Positions 9,320 through 18,122 are shown, counted from the first letter of the stretch. The stretch is 64,000 nt of DNA from DATFVJ01 sp963712955 (GCA_963712955.1 CAVQKF010000005.1:496001-560000), one strand, 5' to 3'. Translations and numbers: made by a program. The notes: generated by a model not told the origin, from the sequence alone.

Positions 9320-9720
9320 AACCCGGCGCGGTCTCTGGCGGTATCGTCCGGGCAATCCCGGTTGGTCGCTCGAGCGCCGGTCTTCGAAGCGCGCGTCCCG
9401 CCTATCAGCGGAAACGTTCTGGCCAAATAATGCCCACTCGGGCGCAGAAACAGCGGTCAGGCAATCAATCGGGAACGGCGTACAGATCGGCGGTTACATG
9501 CGCGGGCTGCCACGTTGACTTGGCTACGTTCCGTGATCGGCATCATGCTGCTGCGCGGACACCGCAAGCAACGGGCTCCCCTGATTGCGGCTGGGTTGGC
9601 ACTTCTCGTGGCCGGGTCCCGCCTTCAGATGCTCGTGAATCTCGGATCTATCTCATCGCGGCTTCTTGTGCGGGTGTTTCCCCGGCGAGCCTTACGGATC
9701 ATGCGATCCCCAGCGCACGA
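9320..9720. other. Stretch without a recognised gene
   Basis: Separates the NmrA-like gene from the convergent VOC gene. A plus-strand frame at 9515-9739 has one hydrophobic segment (APLIAAGLALLVAG) but no recognisable family. Confidence 0.3.
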
Positions 9721-10158
9721 TCAGGATCCGGGCGGGTGATAGACCCAGGATGCGAACACTACTTCGCGCCCGTCTGGGTCGGCGTAGGTTACGCCACCGT
9801 TGTCCTGCCAGTAATCGATCTGCGCAACCGGCTGAATCGCCGCGGCCGCTAGCCTCGCCTCCACCCGCTCCCGGGCATCAGCATCAGGCAGGTAGAACAC
9901 AAGCTGATCAAGCCCAGGCGCAGGGCGCGGCGCCTGGGCCCCGCGGACAATCTCCAGATGGACCTGCCCGCCGGGCAGGCCGAGAATCGTCCCGTCCAGC
10001 CCGTAGCTGGCCTGGAAGGTCTCCAGGACCGGCAGCCCGATGATGTCCCGGTAGAAGATGACCGTCTCGTTGTACTGAGCGCTCCACCGCACCACCCGCA
10101 ACGCGCCCACGGGAAGGTGCTCTCGCCAGCGCACATCTCGCGGCTCTGGGGTACCCAC
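9721..10158 (-). CDS. VOC (glyoxalase/bleomycin-resistance fold) protein
   Basis: 145 residues with two beta-alpha-beta-beta-beta modules: RVVRWSAQYNETVIFYRDII, ILGLPGGQVHLEIVRG, then LDQLVFYLPDADARERVEAR and GGVTYADPDGREVVFASWVY. The metal-ligand positions H/E are partly present (HLEIV and the Glu of GREVVF). VOC proteins range from glyoxalases and dioxygenases to antibiotic-binding proteins, so the substrate cannot be assigned. The start is GTG at 10158 and the upstream ribosome binding site is weak. It stands alone between gene-poor stretches. Confidence 0.8.
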   Translation of the reverse strand: MGTPEPRDVRWREHLPVGALRVVRWSAQYNETVIFYRDIIGLPVLETFQASYGLDGTILGLPGGQVHLEIVRGAQAPRPAPGLDQLVFYLPDADARERVEARLAAAAIQPVAQIDYWQDNGGVTYADPDGREVVFASWVYHPPGS

Positions 10159-10774
10159 GCTGGCAGTCTCTCATTCATCAGGCAGCCCCGGACCGCGCCA
10201 GCCACCAGGCCCGCGGCTTCGCCGTTCACGGTCGGCGCCCGCGCCACGATGGACCCGCTCCACTGACCAGGCGAGCGCGCCGTGACGACCCGCTCGCGGT
10301 TACGTATGCCGCCCCGTCAGCGGCAGAAGAGTAAGTTCCTGGCACTCATCTGTCGTGCATAATCATGCAAGCCTGAACAGCGCAGCGTTGTCGGTGTCAG
10401 GGATCGGCGGGGCTGGCAATCTCCTTCTACGACGCGCACCAACCCGCCGATATGGGCGGAATCAGCGGTTCGGTGCTGGACGCGGTTGGCCGCACAGATC
10501 TGGTCGCTCTGCGCGTGGGCGAGCCGCCAAGGCCGTTCCGGGTCGACCGCACATGCCGATGTGAGCGAGTCCCGTCTGCGCATCCTTATGCAGAGGTCGG
10601 CATCTCCATTCGTGATCAGCAATGCCGTGAGAGATACGCGGCTGAGCGCTGCTGTCTACCCTTGCGTAGGCCATATCGCCGAATATTTACGCGACGTGTG
10701 CTGACGGACTCCGATCGTAGAGGCACGCAGATTATCTGATCGGTGCTGGCTGTGCGGCCAGGACGCTGCGGCGA
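10159..10774. other. Stretch without a recognised gene
   Basis: Contains copy 2 of the 18-bp palindromic repeat (10356-10373). Several overlapping short frames around 10450-10740 show no recognisable domain. Confidence 0.3.
10356..10373. repeat. Palindromic 18-bp repeat, copy 2 (ARG-box-like)
   Basis: Identical over 18 bases to 1435-1452 (TGCATAATCATGCAAGCC). The flanks differ, so only the palindrome is shared, as expected of a protein-binding site rather than a larger duplicated block. Confidence 0.45.
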
Positions 10775-11155
10775 TCATTTATCAGGGCTGGCTGCACGGC
10801 AGCCACCGGTGAGGGACAGGGGCATCCGGTGCTCGAAAGAACGCGGTCGGCGATGGCGCCGGGCGGCGGTGGTGTTGAAGGCGATGAAGTCGAATTCGTG
10901 CGGGGCGCCGGGGTGAAGGTGGAACTCGACGGGTACGCCGGCCTGGCCGAGGCGCAGGGCGTAGGCGAGGTCTTCGTCGCGGAACATGTCGAGCTGGGCG
11001 ACCTCGATGTAGGCGGGCGGCACGCCTGGCCGGGTCGGCGACGCGGGCCAGGGCGGCGTAGGCGGGGGTGTCCGGGCCGCCGGCGGCCCTGTGAGCCGGC
11101 CGGAGCCCGGACAGCGCCGGGCTCCGGCAGCTCCGGCGACCACGTATACAGCCAC
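10775..11155 (-). pseudogene. Alpha/beta-hydrolase (HSL-like esterase), C-terminal fragment
   Basis: The recognisable part reads PPAYIEVAQLDMFRDEDLAY, ALRLGQAGVPVEFHLHPGAP and HEFDFIAFNTTAARR. This is the end of a hormone-sensitive-lipase-type carboxylesterase and includes the catalytic His (HEF) and the Asp region (DMFRDED). Such enzymes have about 310 residues; the oxyanion HGGG and nucleophile GxSxG parts are missing, and the last residues run out of frame. It lies 48 bases downstream of the SRPBCC gene on the same strand. Confidence 0.65.
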
Positions 11156-11202
11156 CCGGCCTGGCCAGGCCAGAGGCAGGGACTGGCCGGCCTGCTGGCC
11201 GG

Positions 11203-11682
11203 TTACCCGGTGACCAGTTCGGCGAGGTGAGCCAGCGAGTTGCTCAGATGATCTGCGGCAAACGGGGGGAATGGGAATGGGAGTCGCTGGCGGAGGGAGT
11301 CGGGGACCGCCGACCAGTCATAGGAGAGGGTGGTCTTGGTTCCGGATGGTCCGGCAGGGGCCAGGTCGTAACGCCAGATGTGGCCGACGATCTGCGGGTT
11401 GCCATCGCCGGTGTCCATGCCTGGCTCCCAGGAGATGGCGCGTGGCGGGTCGAACACCTGCACCCGGTTGGCCATCCGGTAGTGCCCGCCCGGGACGTTG
11501 TCGTTGTACATGGCCATCCGGAACACCTGACCCGCCGCGGTCAGCGGCTGGCCGTCAAGGGGTTCGCGGACCCACCCGGTGCCGTCGATCGCGGCGTGCT
11601 TGGCGGGGTCGGCGAGTACGGCGAAGATCGCCTCGGCTGGGGCGTTAATGATCGTGGTTGCGCTGATGGTTTCGTCGGTCAT
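11203..11682 (-). CDS. SRPBCC-family protein (START/Bet v1-like fold)
   Basis: 159 residues from ATG 11682. It begins ISATTIINAPAEAIFAVLAD, the typical first strand and helix of polyketide-cyclase/AHSA1-type SRPBCC proteins, and continues VFDPPRAISWEPGM and TKTTLSYDWSAVPDSLRQRL to a C-terminal helix NSLAHLAELVTG. These proteins hold a hydrophobic ligand in a deep pocket; no catalytic residues can be assigned. It follows the ECF42 sigma gene on the same strand after 212 bases. SRPBCC proteins are among the usual neighbours of this sigma family. Confidence 0.85.
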   Translation of the reverse strand: MTDETISATTIINAPAEAIFAVLADPAKHAAIDGTGWVREPLDGQPLTAAGQVFRMAMYNDNVPGGHYRMANRVQVFDPPRAISWEPGMDTGDGNPQIVGHIWRYDLAPAGPSGTKTTLSYDWSAVPDSLRQRLPFPFPPFAADHLSNSLAHLAELVTG

Positions 11683-11894
11683 GGTGGTGCCTCCTTGTGA
11701 ACTCAGCTGGGTACCGGATCTGACGCCCGGCGCCCCGGCCTGCTTGGTGCTGCTGCCAGTCATCTGCTTCTCCTTCCCTGGGCGATCCGCGAGATCGGGG
11801 ACCGCTCTTGCAGGGAAAGGACGAACGGTGAAGCGGGCGCAGGACATATCCGGGGAGAAAGCCAGGCAAGGAAAGCGAGAAAACCAGAACGCGG

Positions 11895-13157
11895 TCAGCC
11901 GAGCTCGGACCGCACCTTGCGCAGACGGCCCTGCAGGAGGCGCTGTTCGACCTCGCTGGGCGCCAGGGTCACCGCGGCGTGAAGTTCTCCGGCCGCGTCG
12001 CTCGTGCGGCCGAGCCGGCACAGGTTGTCCGCCAGGGCAGCGTGCCACAGATGGGAGTACTCCAGGCCGGCGATGGTCTTCAGGGCAGCCAGCCCCGCCT
12101 CGGGGCCGTCGCGCTCGGTAACCGCGACCGCCCGGTTGAGCGCCACCACCGGGCTGGCCGTGATCGACCCGAGCAAGTCGTAGAGGCCGACGATCCGGTC
12201 CCAGTCCGTCTCCTGCCAGCTGGGAGCGGTCGAGTGGGCCGCGGCGAGGTGAGCCTGGATCTGATAGGGCCCGGCGACCCCGCCGGACCGGGTCACCGCC
12301 TCGGACAGCCACGCCGAACCCTCGGCGATCGCGGCTCGGTTCCAGCGGGTGCGGTCCTGGTCGGCCAGGGTCACCGGGTTACCGTCGGCGTCGGTGCGGG
12401 CGGGGGTGCGGGCCGAGGTCAGCAGCAACAGGGCGAGCAGGGAGAGCGCCTCGGGCTCGTCGGGCATCAGGCTGGCCAGCAAGCGGGCCAGCCGGATCGC
12501 CTCGGCCTCGAGATCGACCCGGGCCACCGCGTCCCCGCCGGTCGGGGCGTGGGCCTCGGTGGCGATCAGGTACACCACCGCCAGCACCGCGGCCAGCCGG
12601 CCGGGAAGCTCGGTGTCGGCGGGGATCGCGTAGGGGATGCGGGCCGTGGCGATCTTGGCGCGGGCCCGTACCAGGCGCTTGGCCATGGTGGCCTCAGGCA
12701 CCAGGAAGGCGCGGGCGATGGCCGGCACCTCGAGCCGGGCCAGCGTGCGCAGCGAGAGGGCCACCTGGGCCTCACGGCTAAGCGCCGGGTGGCAGCAGGT
12801 GAAGATCAGGCGCAGCATGTCGTCGCGCAGAGACGTCTCTGGCTCCATCGCCTCGATCGCCTCCTCGATCTGGTCCGGTGCGGCCCCGGTTCCCCACCGG
12901 AACGCGGCGGCCTCCTTGGCCGCCCGGGCTGACTCGCGTCGCAGCAGGTCAAGCGCCTTGCGGCGGGCGACCACCGCCAGCCAGGCCCGCGGGTTGTCAG
13001 GGATCCCCGTTCTGGGCCAGGCATCCAGGGCGGTGATCGTGGCCTCGGAGAGCGCGTCCTCGGCGACGGCCAGGTCGCCGATGGTCCTGGCCAGCGTGGC
13101 CAGCACCCTGGGACCTTCGCCCTTCAGCACCTCGGCCAGAGTGCCGGTGGCGTCCAT
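11895..13157 (-). CDS. ECF42-type RNA polymerase sigma factor
   Basis: 420 residues. The N-terminal sigma region 2 reads LARTIGDLAVAEDALSEATI and TGIPDNPRAWLAVVARRKAL. Region 4 is present as LSREAQVALSLRTLARLEVP with VPEATMAKRLVRARAKI. A long C-terminal DUF6596/TPR-like extension (LYDLLGSITASPVVALNRAV, AALKTIAGLEYSHLWHA) marks the ECF42 group rather than ordinary ECF factors of about 190 residues. ECF42 genes are typically next to DGPF/YCII genes, exactly as here: the DGPF stop is only ten bases upstream. These sigmas lack a classical anti-sigma factor, and the extension is thought to control activity. Confidence 0.9.
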   Translation of the reverse strand: MDATGTLAEVLKGEGPRVLATLARTIGDLAVAEDALSEATITALDAWPRTGIPDNPRAWLAVVARRKALDLLRRESARAAKEAAAFRWGTGAAPDQIEEAIEAMEPETSLRDDMLRLIFTCCHPALSREAQVALSLRTLARLEVPAIARAFLVPEATMAKRLVRARAKIATARIPYAIPADTELPGRLAAVLAVVYLIATEAHAPTGGDAVARVDLEAEAIRLARLLASLMPDEPEALSLLALLLLTSARTPARTDADGNPVTLADQDRTRWNRAAIAEGSAWLSEAVTRSGGVAGPYQIQAHLAAAHSTAPSWQETDWDRIVGLYDLLGSITASPVVALNRAVAVTERDGPEAGLAALKTIAGLEYSHLWHAALADNLCRLGRTSDAAGELHAAVTLAPSEVEQRLLQGRLRKVRSELG

Positions 13158-13167
13158 ACCAGGGTGC

Positions 13168-13527
13168 CTAGGCGTGGGCCGGCGCTACCGGGCGAAGCTC
13201 GATCTTCCCCCGCCAGGCAGCCGGGATCTGCGCCGCCCACGCGATGGCCTCGTCCAGGTCGGCCGCCTCCAGCAGGAAGTACCCGGCCAAGACCTCCTTC
13301 GCCTCAGCGTAAGGACCGTCGGTCACCAGGACGTCGCCGCCCTTGCCGCCCGAGACGGTGATGGTGGTCGACATGGTCACCGGGTGCAGAGCTTCGCCGC
13401 CGCGCATGACCCCGGCCTCGGTGGCCCGCCGGGCGAACTCCGTGTACTCGGGGGTGAACTCCATATCCGGCACCGAGTCCCAGTGGTGGTCCCGGTCGTA
13501 GTAGCACAAGGCCACATACAGCGTCAT
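13168..13527 (-). CDS. DGPF/YCII-related protein partnered with ECF42 sigma
   Basis: 119 residues from ATG 13527, with GGAAGGAG upstream; a TTG six bases earlier is less likely. DGPYAEAKEVLAGYFLLEA is the family signature (DGPFxExKE-L-GYF). The protein is the usual small partner encoded beside ECF42 sigma factors. Its biochemical role is not established; it has a ferredoxin-like YCII fold. It is the first gene of the pair: the sigma gene starts ten bases after its stop, so the two are almost certainly co-transcribed. Confidence 0.88.
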   Translation of the reverse strand: MTLYVALCYYDRDHHWDSVPDMEFTPEYTEFARRATEAGVMRGGEALHPVTMSTTITVSGGKGGDVLVTDGPYAEAKEVLAGYFLLEAADLDEAIAWAAQIPAAWRGKIELRPVAPAHA

Positions 13528-13626
13528 CGTCAAGGCTCCTTCCGTTCAGCCGACCATGCCGTACCGTTTTACCTGGGCGATCACGACTGCGACAACCGCT
13601 GCCACGGCCCTGGAACCCGTTTGGAT

Positions 13627-13672
13627 CCGGGTACGGGGCGGCTCCCCCGGAAGGGAGGCGCCCCGTACCCGG
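13627..13672 (-). terminator. Long GC-rich hairpin between SgcJ-like gene and DGPF gene
   Basis: Outer arms 13627-13640 (CCGGGTACGGGGCG) and 13659-13672 are exact reverse complements. An inner CTCCC/GGGAG stem extends the hairpin. It lies 12 bases after the SgcJ-like stop on the minus strand and probably ends that transcript, so the ECF42 operon would start separately. Confidence 0.75.
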
Positions 13673-13683
13673 AAGACGGCGCC

Positions 13684-14097
13684 TTAGCTGGCGGGGCTGT
13701 TGTGGTAGGAGGCGATGCGCCAGCCGCCGTCGCGCCTGACCAGCACCCAGGTCGCGCGCACCAGGCGCTCGCTCGCGACAGCGTCCTGCCCGGGGAAGAT
13801 GATCCCGTCCTCGCTGACCACGATGGCCGTGTCGCCGGTAAGAAAGCGGACGTTCACCGGGCGGGCGGCCACCCGCGACCCGTTGAGCGGGCCCGCGAAC
13901 GCCGCGGCTATATTGGTGCGGATCTCCTCACGGTCCTTCTCGTAGACGCCGGGCTGGATCACGCTGGCGTCCTCGGTGTAGTCGGCCACGAACGTCTCGG
14001 CGTCGCCGGCTTCCCACGCCTGGTACAAGCGCGCGAGCACGTCGAGAACGGCCTGCCGGTCGGCGTCGGACCCTGCCGTGGTGGTCTTGCTGGTCAT
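13684..14097 (-). CDS. SgcJ/EcaC-type SnoaL-like (NTF2-fold) protein
   Basis: 137 residues from ATG 14097, which is followed by SKTTTAGSDADRQAVLDVLA. ARLYQAWEAGDAETFVADYT, DASVIQPGVYEKDREEIRTN and VLVRRDGGWRIASYHNSPAS are the conserved blocks of the SgcJ/EcaC and DUF4440 group, a small NTF2-like fold. These proteins often accompany ECF sigma factors of the SnoaL-fused and ECF42 types. The function of this one is unknown. The nearby PadR remnant upstream may have been its former regulator (inference). Confidence 0.82.
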   Translation of the reverse strand: MTSKTTTAGSDADRQAVLDVLARLYQAWEAGDAETFVADYTEDASVIQPGVYEKDREEIRTNIAAAFAGPLNGSRVAARPVNVRFLTGDTAIVVSEDGIIFPGQDAVASERLVRATWVLVRRDGGWRIASYHNSPAS

Positions 14098-14229
14098 CGG
14101 TCTCCTCGTTTCTCTCCGCGTGGTGGCGAGCGCCACCCGGGGGAAGGACGGACGGGCCCGCCCGGAGAGGACACCCCCGCGGCGCGAAGCCGGAAAAAAT
14201 TTGAACCACTATTACCGCGCCGAGGCTTG

Positions 14230-14504
14230 ATCAGACACCAGCCGGGGCCGGCCCGCCAATGTCGCAGCTGTTCGCCGAGTTCGGTGTGCCAGCGGGCGGG
14301 CCGCCGCCCCTCCTGCCCGGTGCAGATCGCCGGGATGAGCCCTACGTCGCCCAGGCGGCTGAGCACCCCGTACAGGGAGCCCGGCGAGATCCCTGCCTAC
14401 TCGGTCCTCTCTCGAGGTCCGGCTTCCCGCAGGACCTGATGCCCGTACATCTGCCGCCGGCTGAGCATTCCGAGCACGAGGGCCCGGGCGGGCGAGATCG
14501 AAGG
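14230..14504 (-). pseudogene. PadR-family regulator, frameshifted remnant
   Basis: Two minus-strand frames carry PadR helix-turn-helix sequence: ARALVLGMLSRRQMYGHQVL, then PGSLYGVLSRLGDVGLIPAI and GQEGRRPARWHTELGEQL. The order and spacing fit the winged-helix domain of a PadR repressor of about 110 or more residues, but the frame changes near 14400 and the C-terminal dimerisation helix is lost. Confidence 0.6.
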
Positions 14505-14689
14505 CACACGATCACCCAATATGGGTATTCCGTGCCGCGCTGCCACGGTTCGCGGCGTTCGGTGTGAGGCTCGGCCGGGCCTCACCAGCCGGGCGAGTTG
14601 CCCGGCGGTGACCTCGATACCCTCCCAGATGTGCTGGGTGAACCAGCCGGCCGTGCCGATGGGGCACTAGTTCTGCTCACGCTCACCGC

Positions 14690-14930
14690 TTACCCGGCGG
14701 GGCGTCTACGACTCGCCCAGCCGCGACGGATCGTCCGCCGCCGACCTGCCCGCCGGCCTGGCCGCCTTCATGGCCGACGCTCAGGTCCCGTGGAGCGTCG
14801 GCGCGCTGGGCGGCGCGGTGACCGATCCCGCATGGCGGGCCAAGCCCAGCTGGTATCTGGTCGCCACCGAGGACCGGATGATCCCGCCACCGGCGCAGCC
14901 GGCCCATTCTGGGACTATCAACACAAGCGG
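14690..14930 (+). pseudogene. Alpha/beta-hydrolase C-terminal fragment
   Basis: Frames give GVYDSPSRDGSSAADLPAGL, AAFMADAQVPWSVGALGGAV and KPSWYLVATEDRMIPPPAQ. This corresponds to the last third of a haloperoxidase-like alpha/beta hydrolase (TEDxMIPPPAQ carries the catalytic Asp region). The nucleophile part is absent and the end runs out of frame after PPPAQ. Confidence 0.6.
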
Positions 14931-15219
14931 CAAGCGATTGCTCGCCCCGGCAAATCAGCAAGCCGGACAAGGATGCACTCAATTCGGCATCACCCGGCGT
15001 CCGTACGCACACAGGCGGCTCCACCGGATGACGCGCAAGCACGCCCGAGATGCGAATGTGACGAACGGGAAGAAACCGCTGGCATTGGCTTCGCGCCGCC
15101 GTGGAGGGAGGCATTCACCGGGAGAGGGCGCGGCGGAATTCCTCGCGTCCGGGCCGGGACAGCGGAAAGGGCGCGGTATAGCAGAACCCACGAATCCCCA
15201 GATCAACATGGTGCAATGA
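14931..15219. other. Stretch without a recognised gene
   Basis: No recognisable protein on either strand between the hydrolase fragment and the sigma-factor fragment. Confidence 0.3.
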
Positions 15220-15483
15220 GTTCTCAGCGGTACGGCCTGCCTCGTCGGTCAAGCGAGATCGCCGAAGCCGTCGGCAAGAGCCCGGCCGCAGTCCGCCAGA
15301 TCACCCACCGGGCACGGGCACACGTCGCGGCGCGCCGGCCGCGTGGGGTCGTTTCTGCGGCCGAGACCCGAGACGCGCTCGATGCCTTCCAGCGGGCGGC
15401 CGAAACGGGCGATCTGCAGAGCCTGCTCGACATCCTCGCGCCGGATGTCGTCCTCCTGGGTGACGGTGGCGGAGGGTTCCTGG
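15220..15483 (+). pseudogene. SigJ-like ECF sigma factor fragment (region 4 plus start of SnoaL domain)
   Basis: Plus-strand frame contains SSEIAEAVGKSPAAVRQITH and RARAHVAARRPRGVVSAAET, the region-4 helix-turn-helix of SnoaL-fused ECF sigmas (SigJ/ECF41 type). It continues LDAFQRAAETGDLQSLLDIL and APDVVLLGDGGG, the start of the SnoaL-like domain. Region 2 and most of the SnoaL domain are gone. It is directly followed by the methyltransferase gene. Confidence 0.65.
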
Positions 15484-15564
15484 TGGCCAGTGGCCACCTG
15501 CTCCCGTCACGGTGCCGGCCAGCCATGGATGGGCAGAGGGCGCCTCGCCTGCCAGACTGCTGGA

Positions 15565-16164
15565 GTGCCACCGCACCGCGATGTCGGGGCCTTCGAGGAG
15601 AGAGCCGCCGGTTACGAGGAGGGCTGGCGGGGCCGGCTGCACCATGACATCGCCGACCGGACAGCGGCGCTCACCCTGTCGGCCAGCGCCGCTCCCCGGC
15701 GGGTGCTCGACATCGGCTGCGGCACCGGGTACCTGCTCCGGCTGCTGGCCAGGCAGTGGCCCCAGGCCAGCGAGCTGGCGGGCATCGATCCCGCGACATC
15801 GATGATCGAGGCTGCGGCGGGGTCGGCCCGCGACCAGCGGCTGCGGTTCTCCACCGGCGCGGCCGAACAACTGCCCTACCCCGGCAGGTTCTTTGACCTG
15901 GTCGTGAGCACGACGTCGTTCGATCACTGGCCCGACCAGCAGGCGGGCCTGCGCGAATGCGCCAGAGTGCTGACCCGCGGCGGCCGCCTCATCCTCGTCG
16001 ACCTGTTCTCGCCCTGGCTCATCCCCACGCTGCTCGGCGGCCGCCGCGCGAAGGCACGAACCCGCAGGCGAGCCGACCGGCTGCTCAGCGCCGCAGGCTT
16101 CACGCCGATCGCCTGGCACAATCTGTACGCCATCATCATCAAGGCCGTGACGGCAACCACCTGA
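15565..16164 (+). CDS. Class I SAM-dependent methyltransferase
   Basis: 199 residues from GTG 15565 (VPPHRDVGAFEERAAGYEEG). Motif I is VLDIGCGTGYLLRLLA, acidic motif II falls in ELAGIDPATSMIEAA, and the motif IV-like segment is FDLVVSTTSFDHW. ECARVLTRGGRLILVDLFSP is the usual methyltransferase type 11 loop and strand. It ends near a C-terminal hydrophobic strand NLYAIIIKAVTA. The substrate is unknown. The start is not well supported by a ribosome binding site; the frame runs open further upstream but without similarity. Confidence 0.82.
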   Translation: MPPHRDVGAFEERAAGYEEGWRGRLHHDIADRTAALTLSASAAPRRVLDIGCGTGYLLRLLARQWPQASELAGIDPATSMIEAAAGSARDQRLRFSTGAAEQLPYPGRFFDLVVSTTSFDHWPDQQAGLRECARVLTRGGRLILVDLFSPWLIPTLLGGRRAKARTRRRADRLLSAAGFTPIAWHNLYAIIIKAVTATT

Positions 16165-16567
16165 CCCGAAGCCGGAACCACGGAGTCCCGCATCCAGCTC
16201 ACGTTGCGTGCCTGAAAATCTCCCCGGCAAGGCGCGCATGGCCGCCGATCTGCTCGCTCCTGGCGCCGCGCTCGCTGTCGGATTGGCCGCTCAGATCAGC
16301 TGTTCGGCCGCTTTGTTACAGAATGGGAAGCGCACACTGCCAGCCGGCGAAGCCAGGCGCGCGTCCTCTCCTGTCCAGGTAGCTTCCGGCCAGTCCCGCA
16401 GCGAGATCATGCTGCTTGCAGCGAGCGAGCGCTCGATACCGCGGGCGGCGCTGGGCCGGGTCTTGATCGCTCGCCGCCGGCGGCACTGCGGGACGTACTG
16501 CGTCGCCCGGCTCAGTTGCGGCCCCAGCGGGGCCTCAGGCCGGCGCGGCCTTGTTGGCTGGATATGA
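16165..16567. other. Stretch without a recognised gene
   Basis: Lies between the convergent methyltransferase and TetR genes. Open frames on both strands are arginine- and serine-rich with no domain signal. Confidence 0.3.
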
Positions 16568-17200
16568 TCAAGAAACGGGTTCTCGCGAGATTCCCGAGAT
16601 TCCGTAGAGCGCGACCGCCAGAGCCTGGCGAAGGCTTGCACGGAGGTCGAACCGTTCGGCTGGCGGGGTGCTGAACCAGCGGGTGATCACGCCGATGTAG
16701 GCGTCGAAGAGGAAGAGCGCCGCAACGCGCGCGTCGACGTCTGCGGCGAACTCGCCTGCGGCCTGCCCCGCCTCGATGACTTCGCGAAACACTTCGACGG
16801 TCGGTGCGCCCACGGTGCAGGCGCCGCGCATCGCTCGCCAGGCGTCGGCGACGGCGCGCGCTTCGCGTTCGTTGTCCTCGTTGAACGCGGCGAGCGTGTC
16901 GAGCAGCCGGGCAAGGCGCACTGCTCCGTTTTGCTCCTTGGCGGCTGCGGCTTCCAGCTGGGCGCGAAGCCATGCCCCGCGGTGGTCGAGGTAGGCGCGC
17001 AGGAGCTGCTGCTTGTCCCGGAAGTAGTTGAAGACGGTCGCGCGCGCGACGTCGGCGCGGCCGGCAATGTGATCGAAGGTCGTGCCGTCGAATCCGTGCT
17101 CAGCGAACGAGGCGGCGGCAGCGGCGACGATCCGCTCACGCGTCTGCTGCTTGCGCCGCTCCCGCCGGCCGATCGCAGGTGCCGCCGGGTTCACGTTCAT
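16568..17200 (-). CDS. TetR-family transcriptional regulator
   Basis: 210 residues. The N-terminal helix-turn-helix reads RERIVAAAAASFAEHGFDGT and TFDHIAGRADVARATVFNYF, followed by RDKQQLLRAYLD. The all-helical ligand-binding domain follows (LARLLDTLAAFNEDNEREAR, YIGVITRWFSTPPAERFDL). It is transcribed divergently from the PhzF-like gene across 49 bases that contain a perfect palindrome, so it most likely represses both itself and PhzF. The ligand is unknown. Confidence 0.88.
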   Translation of the reverse strand: MNVNPAAPAIGRRERRKQQTRERIVAAAAASFAEHGFDGTTFDHIAGRADVARATVFNYFRDKQQLLRAYLDHRGAWLRAQLEAAAAKEQNGAVRLARLLDTLAAFNEDNEREARAVADAWRAMRGACTVGAPTVEVFREVIEAGQAAGEFAADVDARVAALFLFDAYIGVITRWFSTPPAERFDLRASLRQALAVALYGISGISREPVS

Positions 17201-17223
17201 AGACTATAGTCCAAACTTATATT
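17195..17223 (+). promoter_or_regulatory. Candidate phzF promoter and TetR operator
   Basis: GACTATAGTC (17202-17211) is a perfect 10-bp palindrome in the short divergent intergenic region. TATATT at 17218-17223 could be a -10 box for the plus-strand PhzF gene, with TTCATA at 17195-17200 as -35 (17-base spacing). The palindrome would then lie between the two boxes, a classic repressor position. Assignment is by position and symmetry only. Confidence 0.45.
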
Positions 17224-17249
17224 AGAATCCAGGTTTAGGGAGCGCAGAT

Positions 17250-18122
17250 ATGCCTACCGAGGAACACGCGCCGCCGGCGGCCGTCATCCGCTATGCCGCG
17301 TTCACCGACAAGCCGACAGGCGGCAATCCCGCGGGACTAGTCCTCGGCGCATCCGCCCTCAGCGACGGCGACCAGCTCGCCATCGCCCGCGACCTCGGCT
17401 ATTCGGAGACCGCCTTCCTGAGCCGCCGCGGCGGCGACGTCGGCGAGTACGACGTCCGCTACTTCAGCCCGGAGGCGGAGGTCCCGTTCTGTGGGCACGC
17501 GACGATCGCCGCCGCGATCGCTATTGCCGAGCGGGACGGGCCCGGCCAGCTTGTCTTCCACATCACCGCCGGGGCCGTACCCGTCGTGACCCGGCGCGAC
17601 GAAACCGGTGCCCTCACCGCCTCGCTGACCAGCCTCACTCCATCGGTGGTGGATCTAAACGCGGCAGGCATAGACGCGGCGCTATCAGCGCTTCACTGGC
17701 GCCGGCAGGAACTCGACACGTCGCTACCCCCGAAGATCGCCTACGCCGGCGCGCGGCACCTGATCCTGGCCGCTGGCTCACGCCAGCGTCTCGCCCGGCT
17801 CGACTATGACGTCGAGGCGCTCAAGGCCCTCATGCTCAGCCAGGATCTGACCACGGTCGACCTCGTCTTCGAGGCGGCAGACGGCCTCTACCACGCCCGC
17901 AATCCTTTCCCAGTCGGCGGCGTGTACGAGGACCCAGCCACCGGCGCCGCAGCGGCCGCCTTCGGCGCCTACCTGCGAGAACTCGGCCGGGTGGCACCAC
18001 CGGCCCAGGTGACCGTCCTGCAAGGGGACGACATGGGAAGACCCAGCCGCATCATCGTTGACATCCCCAGAGGCGACGGACCGATTACTGTCACCGGAGG
18101 CGCCGTGCCGATCGGCGGCTGA
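17250..18122 (+). CDS. PhzF-family isomerase/epimerase-like protein
   Basis: 290 residues of the PhzF family (diaminopimelate-epimerase fold). Hallmarks are AAFTDKPTGGNPAGLVLGAS, YSETAFL with the conserved catalytic Glu, FSPEAEVPFCGHATIAAAIA, and VGGVYEDPATGAAAAAFGAY. PhzF of phenazine synthesis isomerises DHHA; most relatives have unknown substrates and no other phenazine gene is present, so phenazine synthesis should not be inferred. The start at 17250 (ATG) follows GGGAGCG. The divergent TetR regulator probably controls it. Confidence 0.85.
   Translation: MPTEEHAPPAAVIRYAAFTDKPTGGNPAGLVLGASALSDGDQLAIARDLGYSETAFLSRRGGDVGEYDVRYFSPEAEVPFCGHATIAAAIAIAERDGPGQLVFHITAGAVPVVTRRDETGALTASLTSLTPSVVDLNAAGIDAALSALHWRRQELDTSLPPKIAYAGARHLILAAGSRQRLARLDYDVEALKALMLSQDLTTVDLVFEAADGLYHARNPFPVGGVYEDPATGAAAAAFGAYLRELGRVAPPAQVTVLQGDDMGRPSRIIVDIPRGDGPITVTGGAVPIGG

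Noticed and set aside
11203..12312. 369-residue frame extending the SRPBCC gene
   Set aside because: The true start is ATG 11682; upstream residues are an out-of-frame reading of the sigma gene.
17250..18122. Phenazine biosynthesis cluster
   Set aside because: Only a PhzF-family gene is present; none of the other phz genes are nearby, and most PhzF relatives are unrelated to phenazine.
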